In this document: positions 1 through 7,715 of the stretch, one piece after another
Layout: every line of letters begins with the position of its first letter
Position numbering within the stretch: the first letter of the stretch is position 1
Assembly: GCA_964632945.1 (NCBI GenBank)
Contig: CAZWCX010000010.1
Span: 28,653-92,652, forward strand
Direction: 5' to 3'
DNA length: 64,000 bases
Source of the DNA: CAZWCX01 sp964632945
GTDB lineage: Bacteria > Planctomycetota > MHYJ01 > WSZJ01 > CAZWCX01
The notes under the pieces: generated by a model
What the model was told of the DNA's origin: nothing
Seen by the model: the letters and a program-made list of their open reading frames with translations, nothing else
Databases searched by the model: none
Program-made: the position numbers and the translations under genes

Positions 1-29
1 ACCGAGCGCAGGATCACGTTGGAGTCCAT
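1..29 (-). CDS. 5' end of an unidentified gene running off the left edge
   Basis: Only the first nine codons (M-D-S-N-V-I-L-R-S) are visible, so no function can be assigned. The start is well supported: an AGGAGAGG ribosome binding site lies at 37-44, seven bases before the ATG, and a near-consensus promoter on the same strand lies at 292-320. The transcript would carry a leader of about 255 nt. The gene is divergent from polA. Confidence 0.55.
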
Positions 30-291
30 CGGCTATCCTCTCCTATCGGCTGCCCTTCGTCCGGGGGATTCGCGGCCTGTACGAGGTGCGGACTCGCACG
101 CGGCGAGGACCGCCAGGCTTCGACGTTCCCTCCCGGGTACCTACCACCACCTGTACCTTCCGGACCCGGCGTCGCCGATCACCCCCGGCCGACCCGTCCG
201 GCTTGCTCCGTACCGTTATGGATGTCTGTGCCTGGCGTCCCGCTCTCCCTGGGTGGGGGAGCGCCCTCCCGGGCGTGGGGTGGAATTATGC

Positions 292-320
292 ATCTTAGCG
301 GGGAGAGATCCGAAAGTCAA
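292..320 (-). promoter_or_regulatory. Sigma-70-type promoter of the left-edge gene
   Basis: Reading leftward, TTGACT (320-315) is followed after 17 bases by TAAGAT (297-292). Both boxes are close to consensus and the spacing is ideal. Predicted transcription starts near 285. Confidence 0.65.
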
Positions 321-504
321 GGGAATGGTTTAATTCCTTGAAAAACAATGGTTTGTGGCGATTGGCGGAATCGCGAACGCCTACCGTATGCGTTCGGCCG
401 GAGAGGGACGGAACGCAATATGCATGGCCCCGGGCCGGCGCCGCGGCCCGCCCGGACCGTACAGGGAGGCCGCGCCCCGTCCGTGCGCGAAAGCGTTCGG
501 GCGC

Positions 505-534
505 TTGACCCCCGCCCGCGGCGCCCGCTATCAT
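505..534 (+). promoter_or_regulatory. Promoter of polA
   Basis: TTGACC (505-510) and TATCAT (529-534) are separated by 18 bases. Transcription would begin near 541, directly at the GGGAGG ribosome binding site of polA (542-547), giving a very short leader. Confidence 0.6.
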
Positions 535-551
535 CCGGCCCGGGAGGCGCC

Positions 552-3341
552 ATGGGAAAACCGAAACTCTTCCTCATCGACGGCAGCAACATCTTCTTTC
601 GCGCCTATCACGCCATCCAGCGGCTCACCAACTCCCGGGGGCTGCCCACCAACGCCGTCTACGGCTACACGGCCATGCTCCTGAAGGTCCTGGAAGAGCA
701 GCGGCCCGACTACATCGCCGTGGCCTGGGACCTGCCCGGGCCGACCTTCCGCGAGGCGCTCTACCCCAAGTACAAGGCCAATCGGAAGGAGACGCCGGAG
801 GACCTGGTCCAGCAGATCCCGCTCATCCGTCGCGTGACCGAAGCGCTGTCCATCCAGGGGGTCGGGCTCGAAGGGTACGAGGCGGACGACGTCATCGGGA
901 CGCTCACCCGCAAGGCGGAACAGGCGGGGATGGCGGTGGTGATCGTCACGGGGGACAAGGACTTCATGCAGCTCGTGACCGAGAACGTAACCCTGCTCGA
1001 CACCATGAAGGAGCGGGTCATCGATGTCGCCGCCGTCCGGGAGCGCTTCGGCACGACGCCGGACCGGGTGATCGATGTCCTGGGCCTGTGCGGCGACGCG
1101 GTGGACAACGTGCGCGGGGTGATCGGGGTCGGCGAGAAGACGGCGGTGAAGCTGGTCGCGGAGCACGGCTCGATGGACGACGTGCTGGCCGCCGCGAAGA
1201 AGATGAAGAAGGGAAAGCTCCGCGAGAATCTGATCCACCAGGCGGGGCAGGCGCGGCTGGCGCGGCAACTCGTGACCATCGCCTGCGATGCCCCCGTCCC
1301 GGTCGCGCTCGAGGCGCTGGCGCGTCGCCCTCCCGACGTGGAGACCCTCGTCCCCCTCTTCCGCGAGCTCGAATTCAACCGCTTCCTGGAAATGTTCGAG
1401 GCGCAGCGGGCGCCCGTGAAGGAGGAGGAACGCGCCGCCGTCGGTGGGGACTATCGCGCGGCGGCGACGCTCGCGGACGTCGAGACGGCCGTGCGGGAGG
1501 CGCGGTCGGCGGGTCGGTTCGCCTTCGACACCGAGACCGACGGGCTCGATCCCGTGCGCGCCCGCCTGATCGGCCTGTCGCTGGCGCCGCGGCCCGGGAG
1601 CGCCTGGTACATCCCGATCGCCCACGCCTACGCCGACGCCCCGCCGGCGCTCCCCGAGGAGGCGGTCCGCGCGGCGCTGGCGACCCTGTTCGAGGATCCG
1701 GGCGTCGCCAAGTTCGCCTTCCACGCGAAGTTCGATCTCCATGTGCTCGCGGGCTGGGGGGTGCGCGTGCGCGGACTGGCGGGCGACCCGATGATCGCCT
1801 CCGCGCTGCTCAACCCGGTGCGCAAGGCCCATGGCTTGAAGGACCTCGCGGCGGAGCACTTCGGACTCCGCATGGAGACGTTCGAGGAGGTGATGAGGAA
1901 GGCCGCTCCCCCGCCGCCGGCGGCGGGCGCGGTCCAGCGGGATCTGTTCGGCGGCGACGCCCCCGCCGCCGGCTCCGCGGGTTCGCCCACCTTCGCGCGC
2001 GTGCCGGTCGAGGCCGCCCGTTCCTATTGCAGCGCCGACAGCGACATGACCCTCCGGCTCGAGGATCTCCTGCTCCCCCGCCTCGCCGGGGCCGGACTGG
2101 AATCCCTCTACCGGGAGATCGAGGTCCCGCTGGTCGGCGTGCTCCTGGAGATGGAGCGTACCGGGATCCTGCTGGACCGCGCGCGCCTGGCCGGACTTTC
2201 CCGCGACCTCGAGGCGCAGCTTGCCGCGCTCACGCGCGACATTCACGGGCTGGCGGGGGGGGAGTTCAACATCGACTCTCCCAAACAGCTGCAGGTCGTG
2301 CTCTTTGACACGTTGAAGCTGCCGCCGGGACGCAAGACCAAGACGGGGTACTCGACCGACGTCGAGGAGCTGGAGCGACTCGCCCGCGAACACGAGATGC
2401 CGCGCAAGCTGGTGGAGTATCGCGGGCTGGCCAAGCTGAAAAGCGGATACGTCGATTCCCTGCCCGGGCTGGTGAATCCGGCCACGGGTCGGATCCACAC
2501 GTCGTACTCGCAGACGGGGGCGGTCACCGGGCGTCTCGCGTCCAGCGATCCGAATCTGCAGAACATTCCGATCCGCACGGCCGAGGGCCGGCGCATTCGC
2601 GCCTGTTTCGTCGCCGCGCCGGGATGCGTCCTCCTGTCCGCGGACTACTCGCAGATCGAACTGCGGATCCTGGCCCACCTGTCCCGCGATCCCGTCCTGT
2701 GCGCCGCGTTCCAGGCCGGACGGGACATCCACACCGAAACCGCCGCGCGGGTGTTCGGAGTGGCGCCGGAAGCGGTGACGTCGGAGCAGCGGCGCCAGGC
2801 CAAGGCGATCAACTTCGGCATCATCTACGGCATGGGACCGCACGGGCTCGCGACCAGCCTGGAGATCCCGCACGCCGAGGCGGAGCGGATCATCGACCAG
2901 TACTACCAGCGCTATCCGGCGATCCGGGACTACCTGGAGGGACTGGTCGAGGAGGCGCGCCGGACCGGGCGGGTGAAGACGATGCTGGGTCGGCTGCGAC
3001 CGATTCCGGACCTCGACAGCAAGAATCCGGCCCTGCGCGGCATCGGCGAGCGCACGGCCAAGAACACCCCCATCCAGGGCTCGGCCGCCGACTTGATCAA
3101 GCTGGCGATGATCCGGGCGCAGGCGGGTCTGGAGCAGGCCCGAATGCGCACGCGGATGCTCCTGACCGTGCATGACGAGCTCGTGTTCGAGGCGCCTGCG
3201 GAGGAGGTGGCCGCCGCGCTGCCGGTGGTGCGCGCGGCGATGGAGCAGGCCATGGAGTGCTCGGTGCCGATCGTGGTCGAGATGAAATCGGGTCCGAACT
3301 GGGCGGAGATGACGCCGCTCCCGGCGGCGGCCGGGGCCTGA
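552..3341 (+). CDS. polA: DNA polymerase I
   Basis: This 929-residue protein is full-length DNA polymerase I, which removes primers and fills gaps in replication and repair. The 5'-nuclease domain (about 1-290) carries GYEADD near 108 and TGDKDF near 132. The 3'-5' exonuclease domain keeps FDTETDG near 324 and the YxxxD motif (YCSAD), so proofreading looks intact. Polymerase motifs A (ADYSQIELR, about 696), B (RRQAKAINFGIIYG, about 746) and C (VHDELVFE, about 870) are complete. I chose the ATG at 552 because GGGAGG ends four bases upstream and the protein then begins M-G-K-P-K-L-F-L-I-D-G-S, as the family does. An in-frame start 204 bases earlier would precede the promoter. A Pro/Ala/Gly-rich loop in the exonuclease domain contains Q-R-D-L-F (462-466), which resembles a sliding-clamp-binding motif. 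Confidence 0.98.
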   Translation: MGKPKLFLIDGSNIFFRAYHAIQRLTNSRGLPTNAVYGYTAMLLKVLEEQRPDYIAVAWDLPGPTFREALYPKYKANRKETPEDLVQQIPLIRRVTEALSIQGVGLEGYEADDVIGTLTRKAEQAGMAVVIVTGDKDFMQLVTENVTLLDTMKERVIDVAAVRERFGTTPDRVIDVLGLCGDAVDNVRGVIGVGEKTAVKLVAEHGSMDDVLAAAKKMKKGKLRENLIHQAGQARLARQLVTIACDAPVPVALEALARRPPDVETLVPLFRELEFNRFLEMFEAQRAPVKEEERAAVGGDYRAAATLADVETAVREARSAGRFAFDTETDGLDPVRARLIGLSLAPRPGSAWYIPIAHAYADAPPALPEEAVRAALATLFEDPGVAKFAFHAKFDLHVLAGWGVRVRGLAGDPMIASALLNPVRKAHGLKDLAAEHFGLRMETFEEVMRKAAPPPPAAGAVQRDLFGGDAPAAGSAGSPTFARVPVEAARSYCSADSDMTLRLEDLLLPRLAGAGLESLYREIEVPLVGVLLEMERTGILLDRARLAGLSRDLEAQLAALTRDIHGLAGGEFNIDSPKQLQVVLFDTLKLPPGRKTKTGYSTDVEELERLAREHEMPRKLVEYRGLAKLKSGYVDSLPGLVNPATGRIHTSYSQTGAVTGRLASSDPNLQNIPIRTAEGRRIRACFVAAPGCVLLSADYSQIELRILAHLSRDPVLCAAFQAGRDIHTETAARVFGVAPEAVTSEQRRQAKAINFGIIYGMGPHGLATSLEIPHAEAERIIDQYYQRYPAIRDYLEGLVEEARRTGRVKTMLGRLRPIPDLDSKNPALRGIGERTAKNTPIQGSAADLIKLAMIRAQAGLEQARMRTRMLLTVHDELVFEAPAEEVAAALPVVRAAMEQAMECSVPIVVEMKSGPNWAEMTPLPAAAGA

Positions 3342-3381
3342 CGCCGCCCCCTTCCGTCCCGGGACCCCCCGAAAATCGCCC

Positions 3382-3409
3382 TTGACTTTCCGCTTTTGCC
3401 CGCTACAAT
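3382..3409 (+). promoter_or_regulatory. Promoter of rho
   Basis: TTGACT (3382-3387) and TACAAT (3404-3409) are separated by 16 bases, each matching five of six consensus positions. It lies just after polA, so rho has its own promoter and a leader of about 330 nt. Confidence 0.65.
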
Positions 3410-3415
3410 CCGTTC

Positions 3416-3745
3416 CATTGGGTCGCCGCAAGGGCGCGCCCGCCCCACTCGTCGCAATAGTACTCGGCGCACGACGCACCTCCCTAAGTTCCGGTCGTTC
3501 GCCGTCGCCCGGCCGTCGCAAACGCCCGGGCCCGTTTCCCCGCACTCGTGGTTCGTGCGCCCGGCGCCGCGCATCCGGCCGCGCCTCGCGCCCAGCCGAG
3601 TACCCCCGGAGGGGGACCTCGAGCGTTGGTCAGTGCCGCGGAGCCCGCGTGAGGGCTCCCCGGACCCTCGTTCGACCGCGGGACCGACGGTGTTCGTCGA
3701 GCAATGGTTTTCTTTTCTCCTTCACTCTAACCTAAGGAATGCAGT
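3416..3745 (+). other. Long untranslated leader of rho
   Basis: The stretch between the promoter and the rho start holds no supported gene. It is C-rich, with G-poor patches and short dyads such as GGGCGCGCCC. In other bacteria rho leaders mediate attenuation by Rho itself. That role here is an inference from position and base composition. Confidence 0.4.
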
Positions 3746-5167
3746 ATGAACGAACGGAGGGAGCGTCGCGACCGGGATTGGAACGGCGGACGCTCGCGCG
3801 GTCCCGGCGGTCGTGGTCCCGGCGGACGCGGACACGGGGGACCCTCGGATTCCCGGAGTCACGGCGCCGTGCGCCCCCGCCAGGACGGCGGCGGCCGGGA
3901 CGGCGGGCACCGGGATGACCGCGGCAACAGCGGCGGCGGACAGGGCGGCGGCGGACGTCATCGCCGCGACCGCGACCGCTTTCGCGGACCGCGCCACGGC
4001 GGAGAGGGACGCGACGGCCAGCTCCAGGACTTCCTGGCCAACCTCGATCCCGCCGAACTGGACGCCGCCCCGCGCGGTCGCGGGGTCCTCGAAATCAACC
4101 GGGACGGCTCCGGCTTCCTGCGGACCGCCGACAACAACTATCTCCCGGGCAATCGCGACCTCTGGGTGCCGCGGGCGCTGATCGACAAGTGGCGCATCCG
4201 CGAAGGCTCCGAACTGGTCGGCCCCATCCTCCCCGCCCCCGGCAACCGCGGCGAGGCGCTCGTCGCGCTCGACACCCTCAACGCCGCCAAGCCCGAAGCC
4301 TGCGAGGATACCCCCCATTTCCGGGACCTGATCACCATCGATCCGCTGCGCCGGCTGCTCATCGAGCTCCCCGGCGAGGACCTGTCCACCCGGGTGGTCG
4401 ACCTGTTCGCCCCCATGGGCTTCGGGCAGCGCGCCCTCATCGTCGCCCCGCCCCGCAGCGGGAAGACCATCCTCATGCAGCAGCTGGCCCAGGCCATCGC
4501 CGCGCATCACCCGGAAGCGCACCTGATGACCGTGCTGATCGACGAGCGCCCCGAGGAAGTCACCGATTTCCGCCGCAAGGTCAAGGGCGAGGTCATCGCC
4601 TCCTCGCTCGATCGTATGGCCAGCGGCCACGTGCGCCTCGCCGAGATCGTCCTGGAACGCGCGCGCCGCATGGTCGAGATGGGTCGCGACGTCGTCATCT
4701 TCCTCGATTCGCTCACCCGGCTCGCCCGCGCCTACAACCGGGAGGCCCCGGGAAGCGGCCGTACGCTCTCGGGCGGTCTCGATTCGCGGACGATGGAGAA
4801 GCCGCGCGAGTTCTTCGGGTCCGCCCGCAACACCGAAGGGGGCGGCAGCCTGACCATCATCGCGACCTGTCTGGTCGACACCGGCAGCCGCATGGATCAG
4901 GTCATCTTCGAAGACTTCAAGGGCACCGGGAACATGGAGCTGATCCTGGACCGCTCGCTGGCCGAGCGGCGCATCTTCCCTGCCATCGACATCAACGGGT
5001 CGGGCACCCGGCGGGAAGAGAAGCTGCGCACCCGGGATGAGCTCGACCGCATCTTCCGCCTCCGTCGCATGCTGGCCTCGTACAAGCCGATCGACGCCAT
5101 GGAGATGCTCCTGCCGCGGCTGCGGAAGACGCAGAACAACGGCACGTTCCTCATGATGCTGGGATAG
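3746..5167 (+). CDS. rho: Transcription termination factor Rho
   Basis: Rho is a hexameric RNA-DNA helicase that ends transcription. The 473-residue protein starts with about 88 residues very rich in Arg, Gly, Asp and His, likely disordered and RNA-binding. A cold-shock-like RNA-binding domain follows (G-V-L-E-I near 113, with D-G-S-G-F-L-R), then the RecA-type motor with P-loop PPRSGKT near 234 and Walker B VVIFLDSL near 315. The hallmarks SGGLDS and FFGSARN are present. AAGGAA lies eight bases before the ATG. It is the first gene of a run with two TPR genes. The basic low-complexity N-terminal extension resembles those known from other high-GC Rho proteins. Confidence 0.97.
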   Translation: MNERRERRDRDWNGGRSRGPGGRGPGGRGHGGPSDSRSHGAVRPRQDGGGRDGGHRDDRGNSGGGQGGGGRHRRDRDRFRGPRHGGEGRDGQLQDFLANLDPAELDAAPRGRGVLEINRDGSGFLRTADNNYLPGNRDLWVPRALIDKWRIREGSELVGPILPAPGNRGEALVALDTLNAAKPEACEDTPHFRDLITIDPLRRLLIELPGEDLSTRVVDLFAPMGFGQRALIVAPPRSGKTILMQQLAQAIAAHHPEAHLMTVLIDERPEEVTDFRRKVKGEVIASSLDRMASGHVRLAEIVLERARRMVEMGRDVVIFLDSLTRLARAYNREAPGSGRTLSGGLDSRTMEKPREFFGSARNTEGGGSLTIIATCLVDTGSRMDQVIFEDFKGTGNMELILDRSLAERRIFPAIDINGSGTRREEKLRTRDELDRIFRLRRMLASYKPIDAMEMLLPRLRKTQNNGTFLMMLG

Positions 5168-5172
5168 CGTCG

Positions 5173-5493
5173 ATGGAAAAGAGCCGGCTGGAGACGCTCG
5201 AGGATCTCCTCGCCGCGGACCCGAACGACTCGTTCGTCCGCTACGGCATCGCCCAGGAATGGGCGAAGCGGGGCGACTTTGAGCGCGCGCGGGCGTGCTT
5301 CGAGGATCTGCGGGGGCGCGATCCCGGGTACGTGGCCACGTATTATCACCTGGGCAAGACGTACGAGCGGCTCAACCGTCCCGATGACGCCCGCCGGACG
5401 TACCGCGAGGGGATGACGGTCGCCGCCGCGAAGGGGGACGGCCACGCGCGCAGCGAGCTCGGCGATGCGCTCGACCTGCTGGAGGGGGTGTGA
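5173..5493 (+). CDS. Small TPR protein
   Basis: This 106-residue soluble protein consists of two to three tetratricopeptide-like helical pairs (AQEWAKRGDFERARACFEDL; YHLGKTYERLNRPDDARRTY) and has no signal peptide. Such proteins act as protein-protein adaptors, and the partner is unknown. It starts five bases after the rho stop codon, and its last four bases (GTGA) overlap the start of the next TPR gene. Co-transcription and translational coupling are therefore likely. Confidence 0.8.
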   Translation: MEKSRLETLEDLLAADPNDSFVRYGIAQEWAKRGDFERARACFEDLRGRDPGYVATYYHLGKTYERLNRPDDARRTYREGMTVAAAKGDGHARSELGDALDLLEGV

Positions 5494-6731
5494 TCCGTCG
5501 CGCGCGACCGGCGCGCTGCGCCGGCCTCGTCGCCGGGCTCCTCCTCGCGGCCCTGGCGCACGCCGTCCCGCAAGAACCCGGACCCGCCGATCCGGCGGCG
5601 CCGCCCGTGGAGCCGCTGCGCACGGCCGACGAGGATTTCGAGCACGCCCAGCTCCTCCTCGCCGACCAGCGGTTCGACGAGGCCGACGTCCACCTCCAGC
5701 TCGCGCTTCACAAGAACGACCTCGACCCGCGCTCCCATCACGCCCTCGGCCGCCTGCGACTGACCCAGCGCCGGTACGACGAGGCCATCGAGTCCTTCTC
5801 GCGGGCGCTGGCGCTCAATCCCCGCGCGCCGGACGTCCACCAGGACCTCGCCCTCGCCCACCAGGCCAAGGGCGACCGGGAGGGGGCGCTGGCGGCCCTC
5901 CGCCATGCCGTCGAATTCCACTCCCGCGACGAGCGGCTTTGGTTCCAGATCGGCAATCTGCTCGACGCCCTGGGCCGGCCGCAGGAAGCTCTGCAGGCGT
6001 ACGTGGAGGCCACCTACCGATTCCCCCTCTACGCCGAGGCCTACCGGGCGATCGGTCGCGTCTACCGGGACCTCGGCAACCTCGACAAGGCGCTGTTGTT
6101 CACCGAACAGGCCGCGCGACTCAATCCCCTCGACCTCGACGCCCTGTTCCAGGTGGGCCGCCTGTACCTGATCCACCGGCGCGACCCGGAGCGGGCGCGC
6201 GACCCGCTCGAGACCGTGCTGCGGTACGATCCGGGCGATCTGGAAAGCCTGCAGTTGCTGGTCTGGGTCTACCACGCCCTCGAAGATCCCGCGCGCGCCG
6301 ACGAGGCCCGGCAGGCGCTCTGGCGCATCGCCCAGACCTCCCGGCGCGTGAGCGTGAAGCCCGCGGAGGAGTACATTCTCGAGGAGCGGCGCCTCGCCGA
6401 CGGGCGGACCCTGGTGGCGTGGGCGCCGATCCGGTACGAGGCGGCGGAGGGATCCCCGGTGCGATTTCAGGTCCAGGCCCGCGAGGGCGGGGACCCGGTG
6501 GCGGCGTTCCGCCTGGATCGCGACGAGGGAGGGCCCTACCGGTTGGCCCAGACGGCGCCGGCGTCCCGGGCGCTGCACGAATTCGGCGTGGATCCGCCGC
6601 CCTACCGGGATGTCCGCGAGCTCGTGGAAAAGCGATGGAACAAAGAATCTCCGCCGCTCCATCCGGGGGGGGCGGGAAACGGTCCGGACGGCGACGACGC
6701 GCCCCAGGGGCGGCCGGACCGCAGACGCTAG
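5490..6731 (+). CDS. Secreted TPR-repeat protein
   Basis: This 413-residue protein starts with a GTG that overlaps the upstream stop codon. An N-terminal signal peptide (hydrophobic GLVAGLLLAALAHA, cleavage likely after A-H-A) sends it to the periplasm. Residues from about 45 to 290 form successive TPR units (for example ALGRLRLTQRRYDEAIESF and ALNPRAPDVHQDLALAHQAK). The C-terminal 100 residues look beta-rich and match nothing I recognise. It probably scaffolds a periplasmic complex. Its place behind rho looks like simple operon neighbourhood rather than shared function. Confidence 0.8.
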   Translation: MIRRARPARCAGLVAGLLLAALAHAVPQEPGPADPAAPPVEPLRTADEDFEHAQLLLADQRFDEADVHLQLALHKNDLDPRSHHALGRLRLTQRRYDEAIESFSRALALNPRAPDVHQDLALAHQAKGDREGALAALRHAVEFHSRDERLWFQIGNLLDALGRPQEALQAYVEATYRFPLYAEAYRAIGRVYRDLGNLDKALLFTEQAARLNPLDLDALFQVGRLYLIHRRDPERARDPLETVLRYDPGDLESLQLLVWVYHALEDPARADEARQALWRIAQTSRRVSVKPAEEYILEERRLADGRTLVAWAPIRYEAAEGSPVRFQVQAREGGDPVAAFRLDRDEGGPYRLAQTAPASRALHEFGVDPPPYRDVRELVEKRWNKESPPLHPGGAGNGPDGDDAPQGRPDRRR

Positions 6732-6756
6732 CGCGATTGCCGCGGGAGGGTGAACC

Positions 6757-7545
6757 ATGGCGGACGGACGGGTGGTCATCATCACCGGCGCCAGCGCAGG
6801 CATCGGACGCGCCATCGCGATCGCCTACGCTCGGGAGGGGGCGCGCGTCGTGCTCACCGCGCGGGGGGCGTCCGCGCTCCAGACCCTCGCGGACGAGTTG
6901 ACGAAGCAGGGTCACCAGGCGATCGCCGTGCCGTCCGACGTGACCCTCCCGGCCACGTTCCAGAAGGTCGTGGACGCGACGCTCGAGGCCTTCGGGCAGA
7001 TCGACGTGCTCGTCAACAACGCCGGCATCACGGTGTACGGGCCCTTCTGGGAGGTCGAGCCCGAACGCTTCGACGCCGTGATGGAAACCAACTTCCTCGG
7101 CGCGGTGCGCTGCACCCGTCTGGTGTTGCCCCACATGATCCGGCGCCGTTCCGGCCAGATCGTCAACATCTCCTCCCCCGCGGGAAAACGCGGGCTCCCC
7201 CAGGTGTCCGCCTATTGCGCCTCCAAATTCGCCCTCAACGGGTGGAGCGAGGCGCTGCGCGTCGAATTGCGCGCCTACGGCGTGTCCGTGGTCCTGGTCC
7301 TGCCGGACCAGACCGAGTCCGAACTATACTCGCGCGCCCCGTCCACGGTCTCCGCGGGCCCGTTCAAGGAGTTCATGCTCCGCGCCCGGCGCGACACCGC
7401 CGATTCGGTCGCGCGCCTGGTGCTCAAGGCCAGCCGCAGGGGCCGGCTCGAACAGTTCACCCGGCTGCGCTCCCGCCTGCTCGTGCGCCTGAACCAGCTG
7501 TCGCCCGCCCTCACCGATTGGGTGATCGCGCAGGTCCTGAAGTAA
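6757..7545 (+). CDS. Short-chain dehydrogenase/reductase
   Basis: This 262-residue NAD(P)-dependent oxidoreductase has the classical Rossmann motif TGASAGIG near the N-terminus, NNAG near 88, and the catalytic Ser with Y-C-A-S-K (YxxxK). The substrate cannot be deduced. The C-terminal 60 residues are basic and end in a hydrophobic helix, as in membrane-associated members of the family. GGGAGG lies nine bases before the ATG. It follows the TPR gene by 25 bases and is probably in the rho transcription unit. It resembles the dehydrogenase at 55112-55966 in family and tail. Confidence 0.9.
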   Translation: MADGRVVIITGASAGIGRAIAIAYAREGARVVLTARGASALQTLADELTKQGHQAIAVPSDVTLPATFQKVVDATLEAFGQIDVLVNNAGITVYGPFWEVEPERFDAVMETNFLGAVRCTRLVLPHMIRRRSGQIVNISSPAGKRGLPQVSAYCASKFALNGWSEALRVELRAYGVSVVLVLPDQTESELYSRAPSTVSAGPFKEFMLRARRDTADSVARLVLKASRRGRLEQFTRLRSRLLVRLNQLSPALTDWVIAQVLK

Positions 7546-7559
7546 TCGACGCTCCGCCA

Positions 7560-7593
7560 CCCGCTCCCCGGCCTGCCGGTCCGGCCGAGCGGG
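7560..7593 (+). terminator. Terminator-like hairpin after the dehydrogenase gene
   Basis: CCCGCTC (7560-7566) pairs with GAGCGGG (7587-7593), with further GGCC pairing inside. There is no U-tract, so termination at this site is uncertain. Confidence 0.35.
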
Positions 7594-7715
7594 GGTTCGT
7601 GCGGGGAGGAATCGGTCGCCCGCCCCGGATTCCGGATAACACGCCCCCTTCGTCGAACGACCATCCGGGTGAACGACCCGTCGGACCTGCCCGTCGATTT
7701 GAAGGAGGGCCCCCC

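Larger units (their letters stand above)
30..551. other. Intergenic region between the left-edge gene and polA
   Basis: I see no convincing gene in these 522 bases. They hold two outward-facing promoters (292-320 leftward, 505-534 rightward). A stem-loop with arms 317-326 and 333-341 (nine pairs plus one bulged G, loop GGTTTA) overlaps the -35 box of the leftward promoter. The leftward leader (about 285 to 30) contains several short GC-rich hairpins, for example CGCCC-TCCC-GGGCG, and matches no riboswitch class that I recognise. Confidence 0.6.

Noticed and set aside
348..551. Upstream in-frame extension of polA
   Set aside because: It lies before the promoter and has no ribosome binding site. 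PolA proteins begin at the sequence encoded from 552.
531..3545. Open frame of about 1000 codons antisense to polA
   Set aside because: High GC keeps the opposite frame open. The product is Arg/Gly-rich with no domain, and polA on the other strand is unmistakable.
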